Under the pieces are notes generated by a model, which made no database searches, was not told the DNA's origin, and saw nothing but the letters and a program-made list of their open reading frames with translations. This document shows, one piece after another, positions 20,201 to 31,329 of a DNA stretch of 64,000 nucleotides. The stretch is taken from the NCBI GenBank assembly GCA_946894095.1, contig OX335644.1, forward strand, positions 16,969,595 to 17,033,594. The letters run 5' to 3'. Every line of letters begins with the position of its first letter. The stretch's first letter is position 1. The translations under genes were made by a program, and so were the position numbers. This DNA is from Incurvaria masculella. Lineage: Eukaryota; Arthropoda; Insecta; Lepidoptera; Incurvariidae.

Positions 20201-23200
20201 AAGCTCCTCTCAGTACTTTTTCTAGCAATTCGACATCCTTCTTTAAATATGGGTTCCAGACATGGTAGGTATACTCTAGAAGAGAATGTAATATGCTTTG
20301 TAGAGTTTAAGAAATACTTTTGCCATGGTATATGAAAATCATAGCGCAAGTCACCGTCCATATCGTGACATTAGTTGAGTAATTAGTTATCCATGTCCAG
20401 TATCTTAAACCCAGTGTCCACGTGCATCCATTGCAGGCAGAGTTCACCAAAAGATTAAGCATTGGTAGAAGGTGTTTCTTTAAACACAACATGTACAATT
20501 AATGGAATTCAGGACACATTGTAAACTAAACCCATCACCACCCAAACAAATCCATTTATTACTTTCGAAAGTAAAATAACGGGATAAAATCAGACCTTTG
20601 GCACTCGCCAGCCCCACCATGTGCTCGCTGTCCCCGAGTTCCGTGCTGGACAGCACCACCGTTTTCACTCCCTTGTCGTGCAGCGCCCGGATCACCTGAC
20701 GCGCCTCCTGCGCCCCGACACATGCTGCATCAAGTCAGGAGGCCAATCTCGGGTCTTCGCTGAATGAAACGGTGCTGATAACCTCACTAAACTACTGATA
20801 CAGTTTTCTGTGTTTTGAGGTTTCAGCACTGTAGTATTCAATGGAATAATGCAAGAATGAACTATTTGTATGACTTCAAACATTTTCACACAAAAATACG
20901 AAAAATGCACAAACTGTAAAACGTTGAGAGAGCCGAGAACCACAGCTAGTTCAACCATGCGTTCAACGCTCATAAGTAACATTTTTAATGGAACTGGTCA
21001 TGGATGGCACCACTCAAGTATTTAATAGAAACTAGGTAACATGCTGGGACCTTCCCTATATAAGACGGCAGTATTGAATTCGTCTGTACCTATCTACTCG
21101 GAATTTTCACACTCACAAAAAACATCAATAGAAAATGACATTTATAATTGACTAGCTTTTGCCCGTGGCTTCGCTCGCGCTTGAAACCGTTGAATGATTT
21201 CGAACATTTCTTATTGTTTTTCCATAAATGCTTTTAATCCCTGATTCACACTGATAAGGTTTTAAATGAAATTGAGCCATCTCAGATTTAAAAATGTATC
21301 CCACTTTCGTAAATAAACTTTCTTAGAATCATCAACAACTGTTACAACATAATCATCAACATATAGTGTTTAAGTGTTTTTACAACATTTTACTGGAACA
21401 AAGATTTGAAGGGAATTTAAGCCTGACCGGCCGGCTTGGTTTTTGCAGCCACCCTGAAAGTTTGAAAGCCCATGGGCTTCGTCGGGCACCTTAAGGGGTT
21501 TACCAAATATGGTACCAAAAAAAAAAACTGTCAACATGATAACACATACTTTCGTGCCAGTCGAAGTTTTAATTATGCAAAAATACAAAAACAATGGCAT
21601 ACCTGCACCCAATGTATCCTGTTGGAAACCCCGGCGACAATTTCAGGAAAAATGTCTACTTCCATGAAAAATGTCACACAAGGTACGACCACGGTTTTTC
21701 TTACACAACCCTAACCTTGCTGCATAACCTGCAAGAATGTTATGCTTGCTTTATGCTGCAAGAAGTTTATTCCATCAGGAAAAAGTTTCAAGGCCAACCC
21801 TACAGTGACAATTCAAAATAAGGACCGGTAGAGAAAGAGGAGATTGGGCGTGATAACAGTTTTATGAAAGTCTCCTTGTCAAAGTAGTATAGCTGATAAG
21901 ATAAGATGTCCCGTTGATTTACTGCTTGCAAACATCTTTACCTTTTGCCCGCAATACATGTTTGCGTGCATTGGGCTAACCTCCACACGTTGGCGCAGCC
22001 TTTGCAAATGCGAAGCGAGGCTACCACTAATGCCTATGAGTCTATGTAGTTCTCCACAAATTGAGTGTTGCCATATTCGTTTCCCTCTAAAACGGTTATT
22101 TGAGGTTAAAATATTTCTTAAATGAATGTATGTCTAAAACGAATGAAGGTTTTTACAAATGGTGGAGGGATTTAGTAAACTTATTTGGCAACGCTGCACA
22201 GATTTGCTGCACTCGTTTAACGCATGTCAACATTCAATAAATAAAAAAATCCAAATACTGTAACGAAATTGAAACAAATTCAGTACATCCTCACTGACTG
22301 GCTGTCAAATTAACAATTAAATTGCTCTGGTGCCTAAACAGATTCAGGGACATCATAATACATACCTCATTTCTGGCAATTTTTGCTGCTTTAAATATTT
22401 CGTCAGATGGCCTCTTTGCAGGAGCGATAGCAATATCTTTGTGGGTGAGCCATGGAGATCATCAGGGTCAATGACTGAATTTATTTCTTCGCTGCGACTG
22501 TACTTAACTACACCAAAACAATAACAAAAATTACCTCCAGGGAGTTCATCTTGAGGCCGGTGATGAGTTCCGCTTCGAACTGGTTTGGCGTGAGGATATC
22601 AGCGAGCGGCACCACTACATCGCGGTATACGGGCAGGATCTCCTCCGGAACATACATCCGGCCGTTGTCGCCCATCACCGGATCACACACTACGGCCAGG
22701 GTTAAGAAATAGACTCATTGATATTAATGCCTTGGTAGACAAAACTTCTCAATACAGTGCATTTTTTACCAATTTTGTCACCTGCTCTTTGATTCATCCC
22801 TGAGAATGATCCTAAAGACCCTTCATGGTCATGTTTTTTCATATTGTTAAACTGGAAATAGAATGAATTCCTAAATCCATTGACTCCAAGGTTGCCTTTC
22901 AATTGACACAAAGCGATCTTGCATTTATTTGTCTCAATTCTAGTGCTAATGCATAAAAATATATGATTGTACGTATTTGCTGAGTAAGGAAAAGACGACT
23001 TAAAGTTAAGAAAGCTGTCCACGTCTCCAAAGTAATACCACAAGCTCACCGTATATCAAGTCGGGGTTCTTCTCCCGCAGTGCGCTAACTATGCGCGCCA
23101 ATTGCCGCAGCGAGTCGGGCGAGCGCGAGTAGCCCGTGATGAGGTGAGTGTAGTGGTCCACGTCGTTGAGTGCCAATCCTTCCATTAGCTGTGTCATATC

Positions 23201-25893
23201 CTCGTCGCGGAGTACGGTGCCACGCAAGTGCTTGTACGCCGTGTGTGTGGAGAACTGCACTGTGTTGATGAAGTCCACTTCGAAGCCGAGTATCTGAGTG
23301 GATAGAGCTTTACAGAATTTTCGAAACAGACTTAATATTTTGAACAACTCAACAATTTGGTGGTAACGCATAGCCCTCTATGTCGCAGCTGCATGGAGAC
23401 AACATAAACAACCACCCATGTACTGTTGGAGTGCAAGAGTGGAGTGTAGTCGGTAACCGGCGCAGACTCTGGGTGCACCTGGATCTATTAAGGGTACACT
23501 AGACTTCACGGCACGACTAGACTGGCACGAGCTGGGATGGCTCACATAGTCACTTTTGTTACGCCTCTTTAGCCTTAGTATGGAAAAAAAATCCAACTAA
23601 CTAACTAAATAACTATCAGTCTTAGGCTGAGATAAATACTCGTAACCGAAACTAAGACTAACGAAACTTTGGGACGTCAATTTGCATTACTTTGAGATTT
23701 CGTCCATTCAAAATGTGTCAAAGTGACGTCACAAAGTTAGTCTTAGTTTCTGTTACGTCTATTTATCTCAGCCTTAGTCTAAAATTTTCGGAAAATTGGG
23801 ATTAAAGCACTGAAGAAGATATATCATTTGTTAGTTTGTCATAAATATTGTTTTTTGTTGAACCAACTATTGCAATATAGGTGTACTTACTTTGTAACTA
23901 TGCCGAGGTCCATAAAATATCAAGATTGAGAATTTGGCTTTAGGAAATCAGAACCCCAAAATGTTGCTCCAAACAAAGGTAATTTTATGTCCTGTCCAGT
24001 AGTTATAATTTTGAAATTCTGTGCTCAGGAATTTGCAATTTTCTCGACGGAAAACATTGAATCGTTGAAATAAAGTGTTTCGGAATGTTTCCGATGAGAA
24101 AATTGCTTTGATGGCTGCTATAAAAGCGCTTTTCTTGACTGAAGGATTCCTGAACACGGAATTCCAAGAAAAGGCCTACAAATATAGGCCTACATACAAT
24201 TACTTGTGAATGGCCCGTAAGCTATGCTCCTCATACAAACGTAGTTTACTAATAATTTTAAAGGTGCTATTCCAATTTAATCTATATTTTATAACTTATA
24301 TCAGTCAACAAATGTCTGTGGCAAATTAAAGCAAAAATTACATTTTAATACACATTGTTATTCCCTGTGGTTTGACCCAGGATACATTTTCTTTACTGAT
24401 ATCTGTTTATTTTCACAAGTACGGATATTTATTTAATACTTATTAACATCTAAAAGTAAAATTTAAAAATTAAAACTAAAGAAAAATGTGGATCGGAGAG
24501 CGATCCAATGAAATATGTTGGGTTAAAGGTAAAATATTTCATTGAAGGCAGCCGATGTTTGCCCCAAAGTGCCTAGAACACTCGCCGCGTTACCTCTTTG
24601 AATTTCAAGAGCGATTCTTCGGACAAAAAAGGCTTTTGCACGACAATCGCCAGACTTCTCCACTAGGAGTTTTCCGATGTCATCTGCAAAAGCCTTAGCG
24701 TCCGGTGACCACGGTCCAAAGGTCTCGACGGCGAAAGGCTGAAATTCAAAACGGTCAAGCAGCGATGTGTACTTAGACACTTTAAGAATGGCTGCCTTTG
24801 TCGCGGCCGCTCCGGCCACTCGGGATGTGTCGTGCACATGGGACGGTGCCAAGGTATCGACGCATGTCGCATCCCATACCAAAGGTCTGCCTCGACTCCA
24901 TGGTACCAAGGTCATTCCATCCGGTCTCTTCCCGTCATTACGGCTTATGCCGGGTGGCTCAGTAATACATGGTATGTTAACAGACGCCAAGGAGCGTTTT
25001 ATGATGTTATTAATGCTGCAATGACGGGACATACGACCAGCACTTCTTTGACAAAACAGACCATGGAGACCGAAGCAGTCAACACTTGCTCCACATGTGC
25101 AAATATGGGGTTGACACACCTTGGCACCCACCCGTATCGCGACGGCTACTCGTAGGGTATGTTTATCGAGTAGCGTACCCAAACCAGGTGCTGGGTACGC
25201 TTTAAGCCAGGCGCCCGACTCCGGTTCTAGGCCTGCCAAAAGAATACATTTACCAAAAAAACAAAAACATGCAGACACAAATATTTGTTGCTTGATACTG
25301 ATGAAGTAAATTGGTGGTTTTCAAATGTTTATTAAATTACGTTTTTGTGGGGAGCGTAATTTTGTGATGATTACGGGCCCACCTCAAGGCAACCCTACAC
25401 TTTTATTGTTTGGAGACAAGTTGTTTGAAGTTACTTATTTTAGACTAATCTTGTTAAATGTTTGTTGCTAATAAAACATTTTGGTATATTAGTATTTTTA
25501 GTGATTTTAAAATATTATCAGTCTGTTTTAAAAACAATTTAAGTTTGATATTAGCCATTCACTTCCGATATTTTAAAATAAATTTACTTTTCATCATATC
25601 TAGATTGTGATGAAATATCATACTTAAAACAAAATGAAACTAGCTAACTAAATAATTTGAAATTAATGTTGCCTGAGACATGTCGCAAATGTTTTTGAGT
25701 TTTAAAAAATCTCGGTATGTGTGTAATTGTTAAATTTGTTTGTTTGGTAGCTTATGTTAGTTAATTTTCTAAGGGTTGTTATGAAAAAAATGACATATAC
25801 CTGTAGCGGGAATACAGCACTCTTGTTACCAACATGTCCGTGCACGACATGGCTCTGTATCGACAGGACTCGGGGGCTTTCTGGCCGAGACAT
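17256..25893 (-). CDS. Pdxk: Pyridoxal kinase
   Basis: Six minus-strand exons join in phase: 25801-25893, 23050-23293, 22535-22689, 20596-20707, 19905-20084 and 17256-17365 (297 aa; human about 312). Pyridoxal kinase phosphorylates pyridoxal, pyridoxine and pyridoxamine with ATP in the cytosol, to supply pyridoxal phosphate. Visible family features are [13 protein letters not shown] near residues 11-23, [10 protein letters not shown], the Tyr-rich loop [19 protein letters not shown] at 113-120, [16 protein letters not shown], and the ATP/anion-hole motif GTGD at 218-221 with the catalytic Asp221. The C-terminus [17 protein letters not shown] is also family-like. ATG 25893 was chosen because it gives the usual short N-terminus; the frame stays open upstream to an ATG at 26115. 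The introns carry a MITE and LINE debris. Confidence 0.95.
17863..18404 (+). mobile_element. TTAA-type MITE, family A, 542 bp
   Basis: TTAA flanks at 17859-17862 and 18405-18408. The ends are GGTGGCCCAACCCGG and GGGATGGGCCACC. It lies in the last intron of pyridoxal kinase, in the opposite orientation to the 6841-7382 copy and of equal length. Confidence 0.88.
18409..19904 (-). other. Remainder of the last intron of pyridoxal kinase
   Basis: AT-rich. No exon or repeat was recognised with confidence. Confidence 0.45.
20195..20275 (-). mobile_element. CR1/L2-like LINE fragment
   Basis: The minus strand reads [20 protein letters not shown], the typical conserved block after the RT palm in CR1-group LINEs. 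Only this block survives. Confidence 0.6.
20990..21065 (-). mobile_element. SINE tail fragment
   Basis: Words ACTGGTCATGGATGGC and AACTAGGTAACATGCTGGGA match the antisense SINE tail. It is diverged. Confidence 0.45.
21405..21500 (+). mobile_element. LINE 3' tail (jockey-like family)
   Basis: GGCTTGGTTTTTGCAGCCAC, then AAAGCCCATGGGCTTCGTCG and GGCACCTTAAGG. This is the same tail as the LINE fragments at 9938-10420 and 47820-48245. Confidence 0.55.
23620..23778. mobile_element. Hairpin MITE, ~160 bp
   Basis: Arms CTTAGGCTGAGATAAATACT and AGACTAACGAAACTTTG pair with CAAAGTTAGTCTTAG and TATTTATCTCAGCCTTAG. It lies in intron 1 of pyridoxal kinase. A half copy (TGCCTGAGATAAATAGTCG) is near 57083. 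Confidence 0.7.
24208..25380 (-). mobile_element. MITE family B, split by a LINE insertion
   Basis: Left end GGCCCGTAAGC..CATACAAACGTAGTTTACTA and right end TTACG..GGGGAGCG..ATTACGGGCCC match, in reverse orientation, the MITEs at 35612-36347. The middle is interrupted at GGATACATTT / GAATACATTT (near 24391 and 25240), an apparent ~10-bp target duplication of the inserted fragment. Confidence 0.65.
24523..25278 (-). pseudogene. Non-LTR retrotransposon C-terminal fragment with a nuclease-like motif
   Basis: The open frame is 251 codons; only the middle looks constrained. From about residue 20 it reads [17 protein letters not shown], then a Cys/His cluster ([17 protein letters not shown] and SAGRMSRH), then [17 protein letters not shown] and [16 protein letters not shown], and near the end [15 protein letters not shown]. 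The PD..(n)..D pattern following a zinc-like cluster resembles the restriction-like endonuclease region of R2/NeSL-type LINEs. I place it there by resemblance only. No RT domain is present, so the copy is 5'-truncated, and it sits inside a MITE in intron 1 of pyridoxal kinase. A frameshifted relative is at 48290-48420. Confidence 0.55.
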
Positions 25894-26603
25894 GTCGTTT
25901 ATTTTACGATACCCTTGTGTTTGAACCACAAGAAGGGCACTTCGACACGTTAGTGAGTGATATATATAATAGTGAGGTCTTAAGAAACTCTGAATGTGTT
26001 TCCTTTTAGGTTTTGTTGAGTGGAATGATTTGTTCGGACGGGGAGGAAAGAATGCAGCGCATGGCCTCAATAATTGATTACTTCTCTCCACCCCTGATAA
26101 TATCGTGACCTTCATTTGATTACTTTGTCAAAGTGACATTTGACCAGATGGTTTTATTTTTCTATTTCTAATGGTAAGGCAAAGGTAAGCATTATTTTGT
26201 GTGTCCTCATGGAAAGGCTAAGCTTATACTCTGTAGCCTTCTCTTTCATCAAATAATCTTTATATACATATTTCTTGCATTTGTGTGCTATTGTTTGATT
26301 TTTATCCAAACAACATGCACACAATACATATCAAAACCTAAACATGTGCCTTACATGTAAATGTTGTAATCCGTAAACCGGAAATTACGGCTAGACTAAA
26401 AGCATCATAAGTGATCCTATTCATGATTTTGGCTCAAAAAGCGGCTTAGGTATGTTAACTCTTATTTTTTTTGTCTTTTTTGTCAAATTGAAACTCTCTG
26501 CTCAGTCCCCTTAATCACGAAGCGGACACAAGAGGATGTCACACGAGGAGTTCCTCCAATAACGAAAAAAGGTAGGCACGAGAAGGTCTCACAAGTTTGT
26601 CAG

Positions 26604-26690
26604 CCTCGGTAGCCCAGTGGCGCGACGCCTTGCGATTTGATAAGCTGGGTGAAGCACCACTGAGCGGAGCCAAATATAGTGGTTAGAGTG
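26604..26690 (+). mobile_element. SINE head fragment
   Basis: GCCTCGGTAGCCCAGTGGCG then CGACGCCTTGCGATTTGATA and GCTGGGTGAAGCA. It is the same head as 9707-9925, truncated within the 5S-like part. Confidence 0.65.
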
Positions 26691-26999
26691 CTCTCCGATA
26701 CAGTTATTAAGGGGGTTTGTGTGTCCATGTAGATGGCGCAAAAGTTTTTCGTAGCGATTTCGGTTATAACTTCCATTTATAAAATACATTTTTTTTGCTT
26801 AAAATATATCAAGGATTACCGGGTTAAAATTTGTACCATACCCCCGATAACATCCTATAGCAACACAACAATCTATGAGCGAATTTGTTTGGTCAAAAAC
26901 AAAATATTTGTTGAAGAATCATGAATGGATTTTTGCTTAAAGTTTGTGCAAAAAACGTATCCATGTAGGCATTAAAGTAAAATAATCTCTAAAACATTT

Positions 27000-27275
27000 T
27001 TTATGGTAATGGACATGGATTATATTGCTGTCATAAAATTAGCTCGGACACTATTCCTGAAACATTAGTCCGAACACGATTCCTGATACCCGAAGGAATT
27101 AGGTGGCTTGCCAGGATCTTCCCTTTATGAGCATGCCTAGATTATATAAAAAAACAAAATAGGACAAAAAAAAAGTTCATGGTCTCTTTGACCATCTTCC
27201 ATCCAACCTGGTAGGGATGACTCTACTACCTTGTTATTAGGGAAGGGGACTTACATGGGTTCCGAACCATGTATT
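27000..27275 (-). mobile_element. Diverged SINE, minus orientation
   Basis: Words TGGACATGGAT, GGAATTAGGTGGCTTGCCAG, CTACTACCTTGTTA and GGGAAGGGGACTTAC follow the antisense order of the 5S-SINE body. It has a short unrelated stretch inside. Confidence 0.55.
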
Positions 27276-28204
27276 CTCAGCGAAAATGCACATCTCGAAA
27301 CATACACATGAATTAACCATTAGGGTGCAGGTAGTGGCGTGCAGTCCGAAGAGGCTGAAAAGCACAGCTTGCCACATAAAATCCCACGCAAATTACAAAT
27401 CCGGCAAAATTGAATTAACGGAAATGTGCACTTTCTTATTGCCGAGCGCTTCCATAAGCTGTGTATGGAAACAACTCAAAAGCTGAGAGCTCGAATTCTG
27501 CGATTTGTATGGGCATTCGAAAGCAGCGCTTCTGAATGAGAGGTAAATAGGATTATAAAGAGCGTGAGAAAGGGACGGCATTTCTAACTACGTCACAATA
27601 TTTTTGTAAGAGCGAGAAGCGAATAGAATTTTACTTGTGTGGAACAAAGACAAAAGTGACGGGTTGTAGCGTAGTCTGTTCCTACTCCAAAAAACATACA
27701 ACTTCATAAGCTGGGCTTATTGGCTCGAAGGACGTGTTAATGCATGTGTCTGAGGTTATTTAGGTCGCAATTCAGTATTGTTGATTGTTCCCCGAACTGT
27801 TGGGAATTTCAGCTCTTGTAGGGAAAATTTGGGGTCTGGGAATTTTCGCCGAACTGTTCAGTATACGGGGAATTCATTTGATGCTGTGTTTTTTGCTCAT
27901 TTTAAATACAAATCTATCCCAATAGGGTTGCATGATATTTTTTGCTCATTCGAAATTTTCAATGAAAACTTGGATCTAAGAACAATAATCCTAAGAACAT
28001 TTTTGGGGAATTTGAGAAGCTGTAAACGGTTACGCTTTTGTCGCAATGTTTTTGTTTACCTACCGGCTGGCTAGATTTGTATAAGTGTTATTTCGATACA
28101 TAATTAGTTTGTTCGACTTGGCTGCGTCTGTGGTGGACCAAAATGTGTGAGTGATTGTGGTGAAATTGACATCTGTGTGTAGACTACTGGACTATATAAA
28201 AAGT

Positions 28205-28320
28205 TTAGCACTCGTATCCAGTGTGCACTTTCAAAATTTAGTACGAGGACTAGCACCGGACTAACCATACAAAATGATATTTAGTCCAGCGATAACTCGC
28301 TTCCACTCTGAATACTACCG
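28205..28320 (-). mobile_element. Short palindromic MITE, family C
   Basis: CACTCGTATCCAGTGTGC at the left and CCACTCTGAATACTACC at the right. Inside are TTAGTACGAGGACTAGCACC and GGACTAACCATACAAAA, shared with the copies at 30565 and 35085. Confidence 0.65.
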
Positions 28321-28532
28321 TTCATATTATTTTCGCCCGCATTGTAGGAATTGATATTGGGTAGGTATCTACTCGGATTTTGTGAAATCAGCTTACCCGG
28401 CTTTTATACCCACTGCACATTACTGGGTGCAGGCCATACCAAAATGGGAATGTTACAGATAGTATAGAAATGTTACAAATAGGATTTAATAAACATTTAA
28501 TTATATACATAACGATTTCAACAAGCCTAATG

Positions 28533-30018
28533 CTACTGGTTTGATGTGGTGGGTTGTTCTTGTGTCGCCTTGTAAGCAGTTTCTAGCGTATCAGTGATAA
28601 TCTTCATGTCATTCTCGATGCTTCGTGCCCAGTTCTCCACGTCTCCGATCTCTTTGAGTGCGCTACTGAAGTTTTCCACTAGGGAGAGCCACTGCTGGGT
28701 CTGTTTAGCGAAGTTTATCGATCCCTGATGCAGGAGCTTCGCTTCCGCATCCAGTTTCTTCTGGTTGAGGTAGGCTTGGGCGACCCTGAAATTAAATTGC
28801 ATTGAAGGGTGTACACAAGGTAACTATGGATTAGAATACCTAGCCGGTTTTAACCTACCTGGTAAGCAGGAAAGGTGATATTATAAATAAATCAATGGGA
28901 AACTGAACCTTATTCAATCGGGTAAATCACTTATTGACATTTCCCTGAGCTCTTCGATTTAGGTTTACACCATTGAATAGAGCAGGCATTTAAGGGATAC
29001 ACTAAATCGCCCATCCTAAAGATCTTATATCTGTGTAGATACATATTTTTAACACATTTATATTATTTCATATTTCTACACAAATATAAAAATCCATGGG
29101 TGGGCGATTTAGTGTATCCCTCAAATGCCTGCTCTATTCAATGGTGTAAACCTGAAGAAACAAAGAGCTCAGCGAAGTTTTGATTAGTGATTTGTAACTC
29201 GTAGCAGAATAAATAGGGCCTCAGGCCACAGACACCAGGAACCCTTACAGCAATTTCAATTACTTAGACATATGTAGTGCGGAGGTGAGTTTATGGCAAT
29301 TGTGTTACCGTGGGCAATCAATGTATGTTCAACCCGATGACCAGCCGGCTTCTCGATTAGCGTACCTTATACAGGGCTCCCTCGGTGCTTTCGCTTCACT
29401 AAATTTGCCCCATGTAATGGGTTGTAAGAGGTTTGGCTAACAATTATATTTGGATGCATCCTAAAAAATTATATTGTGAGGATACCATTATGACCAGCAC
29501 ATTTTATTAATTGAGGAATGCTTTAGTAGCAAGAAAATTTGGTAAAACTAATTAGGCAATTTCAATTAGGTAGAGCAAAACTCACCCGACGTTCAAATGG
29601 TCGACAAGAGCCTGTGTGAGGTTGTTTGCAGCAGCCACAGCCTCTTTCCGTTTTTGTTCTGTGAACATTTATTAAATTATTTCATCTCAATTACAGCATG
29701 ATATTTTTTTTGTCTATTAAAGGTGGTGCTTACGCAACTAAAGCTGAAATCAAACCTGAGATAAAATACTTAAATTATTGACCGTCAAAAGATTACTTCA
29801 TCCACAAATAATAATAGATCAAACAAAAGCTGTAATGCGGAATGGATTTTAATTAGTTAAAAAACAGTGAATGTTTGTCTGAGAAAGCAGTCTAAAGGTT
29901 AGGTTAGGTTATAACGAAAATAATAATAAAAAAAGACTTTCGGCCCGCAAGTCTTACCTTGAATAGCTCTTTTGGCCGCTTGCTGCGCCTGATGTTCACG
30001 TACCAGTGATGACAACAT
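28533..30018 (-). CDS. Bloc1s1: BLOC-1 subunit 1 (GCN5L1)
   Basis: Three minus-strand exons join in phase: 29958-30018, 29586-29658 and 28533-28785 (128 aa; human form about 125). The protein starts [18 protein letters not shown]. It contains the strongly conserved [20 protein letters not shown] and the near-invariant [19 protein letters not shown], which leave little doubt. It is predicted to be almost entirely helical/coiled coil, with no signal or membrane segment. BLOC1S1 is a subunit of the BLOC-1 and BORC complexes, which act in lysosome-related organelle biogenesis and lysosome positioning; it has also been linked to protein acetylation in mitochondria. The start ATG at 30018 aligns with the family start. 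Donors are GTAAGAC and GTGAGT. The first two introns are small, and the second contains a hairpin MITE. Confidence 0.96.
28945..29172. mobile_element. Hairpin MITE, 228 bp
   Basis: Long, nearly perfect arms: AATAGAGCAGGCATTTAAGG and GGATACACTAAATCGCCCA pair with TGGGCGATTTAGTGTATCC and AAATGCCTGCTCTATT, around a ~75-base AT-rich loop. The outer ends CTGAGCTCTT / AAGAGCTCAG are also inverted. It lies in intron 2 of BLOC1S1. Confidence 0.8.
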
Positions 30019-30564
30019 TCTGGCTTTAAATGCGAAAACTGCCCAAAGTTCAACACGTAATGGATGATGGATGAAGAAGAATGGTTCCGTGGGTCAGTGT
30101 GAGGCAGTCTATAGATATAATTTTACAGGCTTGAAGAGTTTAGTGTTCACTAATGTTTGGACCCAGAATACAGCACTAGTATGTTTCATGAAACATGTAT
30201 TTCAATTCTATAATCAAAATGACCTTATCAAACAAAACAGTTAAGGCTGCAACTGTAAGCAGTTGACCAAGGATATTATTTGTTCTGTGGACCAAGGACC
30301 GGGACCAATATATTATATGTTCTGTAACCGGGACTACAGAGATTTCCGAGCCGCAGTTCGGGTAATACGGGGTGCCTCCGGATATTATAATATGTCTGAG
30401 GTACCCCAATCCAGAAGAAGTACAGCCTTAAAAAGAACCAAAACAAGCACAAATCTGAGTTTGTTTGACATTGACATATATGACAGCTGCAAAAAGTAAG
30501 CAATATTTCTGTCGCTAAGAATCTTCGCGTCGTCTTTTCAATAGTGTTTGCAAATAAAAAATTC

Positions 30565-30680
30565 AGTCGTATTGAGGGAGTACCTGTCAAAACTTAGTAC
30601 GAGATTAGCACCGTACTCACCATACAAAGATCGGTTTGGTCCGGCGGGTTAAAGTTAGTCCGCCCACTTTGAATACAGCT
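30565..30680 (-). mobile_element. Short palindromic MITE, family C
   Basis: CAGTCGTATTGAGGGAG at the left and CCCACTTTGAATACAGCTG at the right. Internal GTACTCACCATACAAA and TTAGTCCGCC are shared within the family. Confidence 0.65.
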
Positions 30681-30854
30681 GATAATGTTCAAAATGTGAT
30701 TTAGTTAAAGGCAAAAAACCTTTTATTTAATTTAAAATTTTACGAAATAAGAGCTGCTGCCCGCTTTGATCGTTAGGAATTCTACATTTGTTACAACTGT
30801 ATTAACTACTTCAAAATGGAAAGGGTTCAGAAATCAACCCGTGAGTTTAATTTA

Positions 30855-31015
30855 TAACTTGCCAGTGAGTCACCGGTGACTCAAAGGTGAGAATCTCATG
30901 ATTAGACCAGCATATCTACTCAGGGGTCTACTCATGAGAATGTCACCTGTGAATCATCGGTGACACATCGGTGAGTCAAAACACTTTCCTACTCATAAAT
31001 TGACATCCACGAGTC
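30855..31015. repeat. Second TCACCGGTGA-rich cluster
   Basis: GTGAGTCACCGGTGACTCAA then AGGTGAGAATCTCA, followed by CACCTGTGAATCATCGGTG and GAGTCACCG words. It is homologous to the distal end of 6141-6312. Confidence 0.55.
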
Positions 31016-31085
31016 ACCGCAGTGTTGTCCCTTTCTAATTATTCTAATTAGAGTACGACGAAAACGATACCTACTTTTTTTCCAT

Positions 31086-31206
31086 TTACAGCTGTATTCA
31101 GAGTGGCCGGACTAACTTTAATCCGCCGGACGAAAGAGGTTTTTGTATGTTTAGTCCGGTAAAAATCTCGTACTAAGTTTTGTCAGGTGCTCTCTAAATA
31201 CGACTG
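31086..31206 (+). mobile_element. Short palindromic MITE, family C
   Basis: GTATTCAGAGTGGCCGGACT at the left and CTAAATACGACTGATAG at the right. Internal TTTTTGTATG and TTAGTCCGG are shared with 35085-35203. Confidence 0.68.
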
Positions 31207-31329
31207 ATAGAGTTTGACAGAAGTGAACACGGGAACTTCTCGTGTTCTCTTTCTTGAGTAGAGGGTAGCGAACACGAGAAGTTCTCGCGTTAGAAGCTGC
31301 CAAAGTCTATATTTAGAAAAAAGATGGCT

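Larger units (their letters stand above)
25894..28532. other. Intergenic sequence between pyridoxal kinase and BLOC1S1
   Basis: It contains the promoter and 5' UTR of pyridoxal kinase (not precisely located), SINE scraps at 26604-26690 (plus; GCCTCGGTAGCCCAGTGGCG) and about 27000-27275 (minus), and a family C MITE at 28205-28320. No other gene was recognised. Confidence 0.5.
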
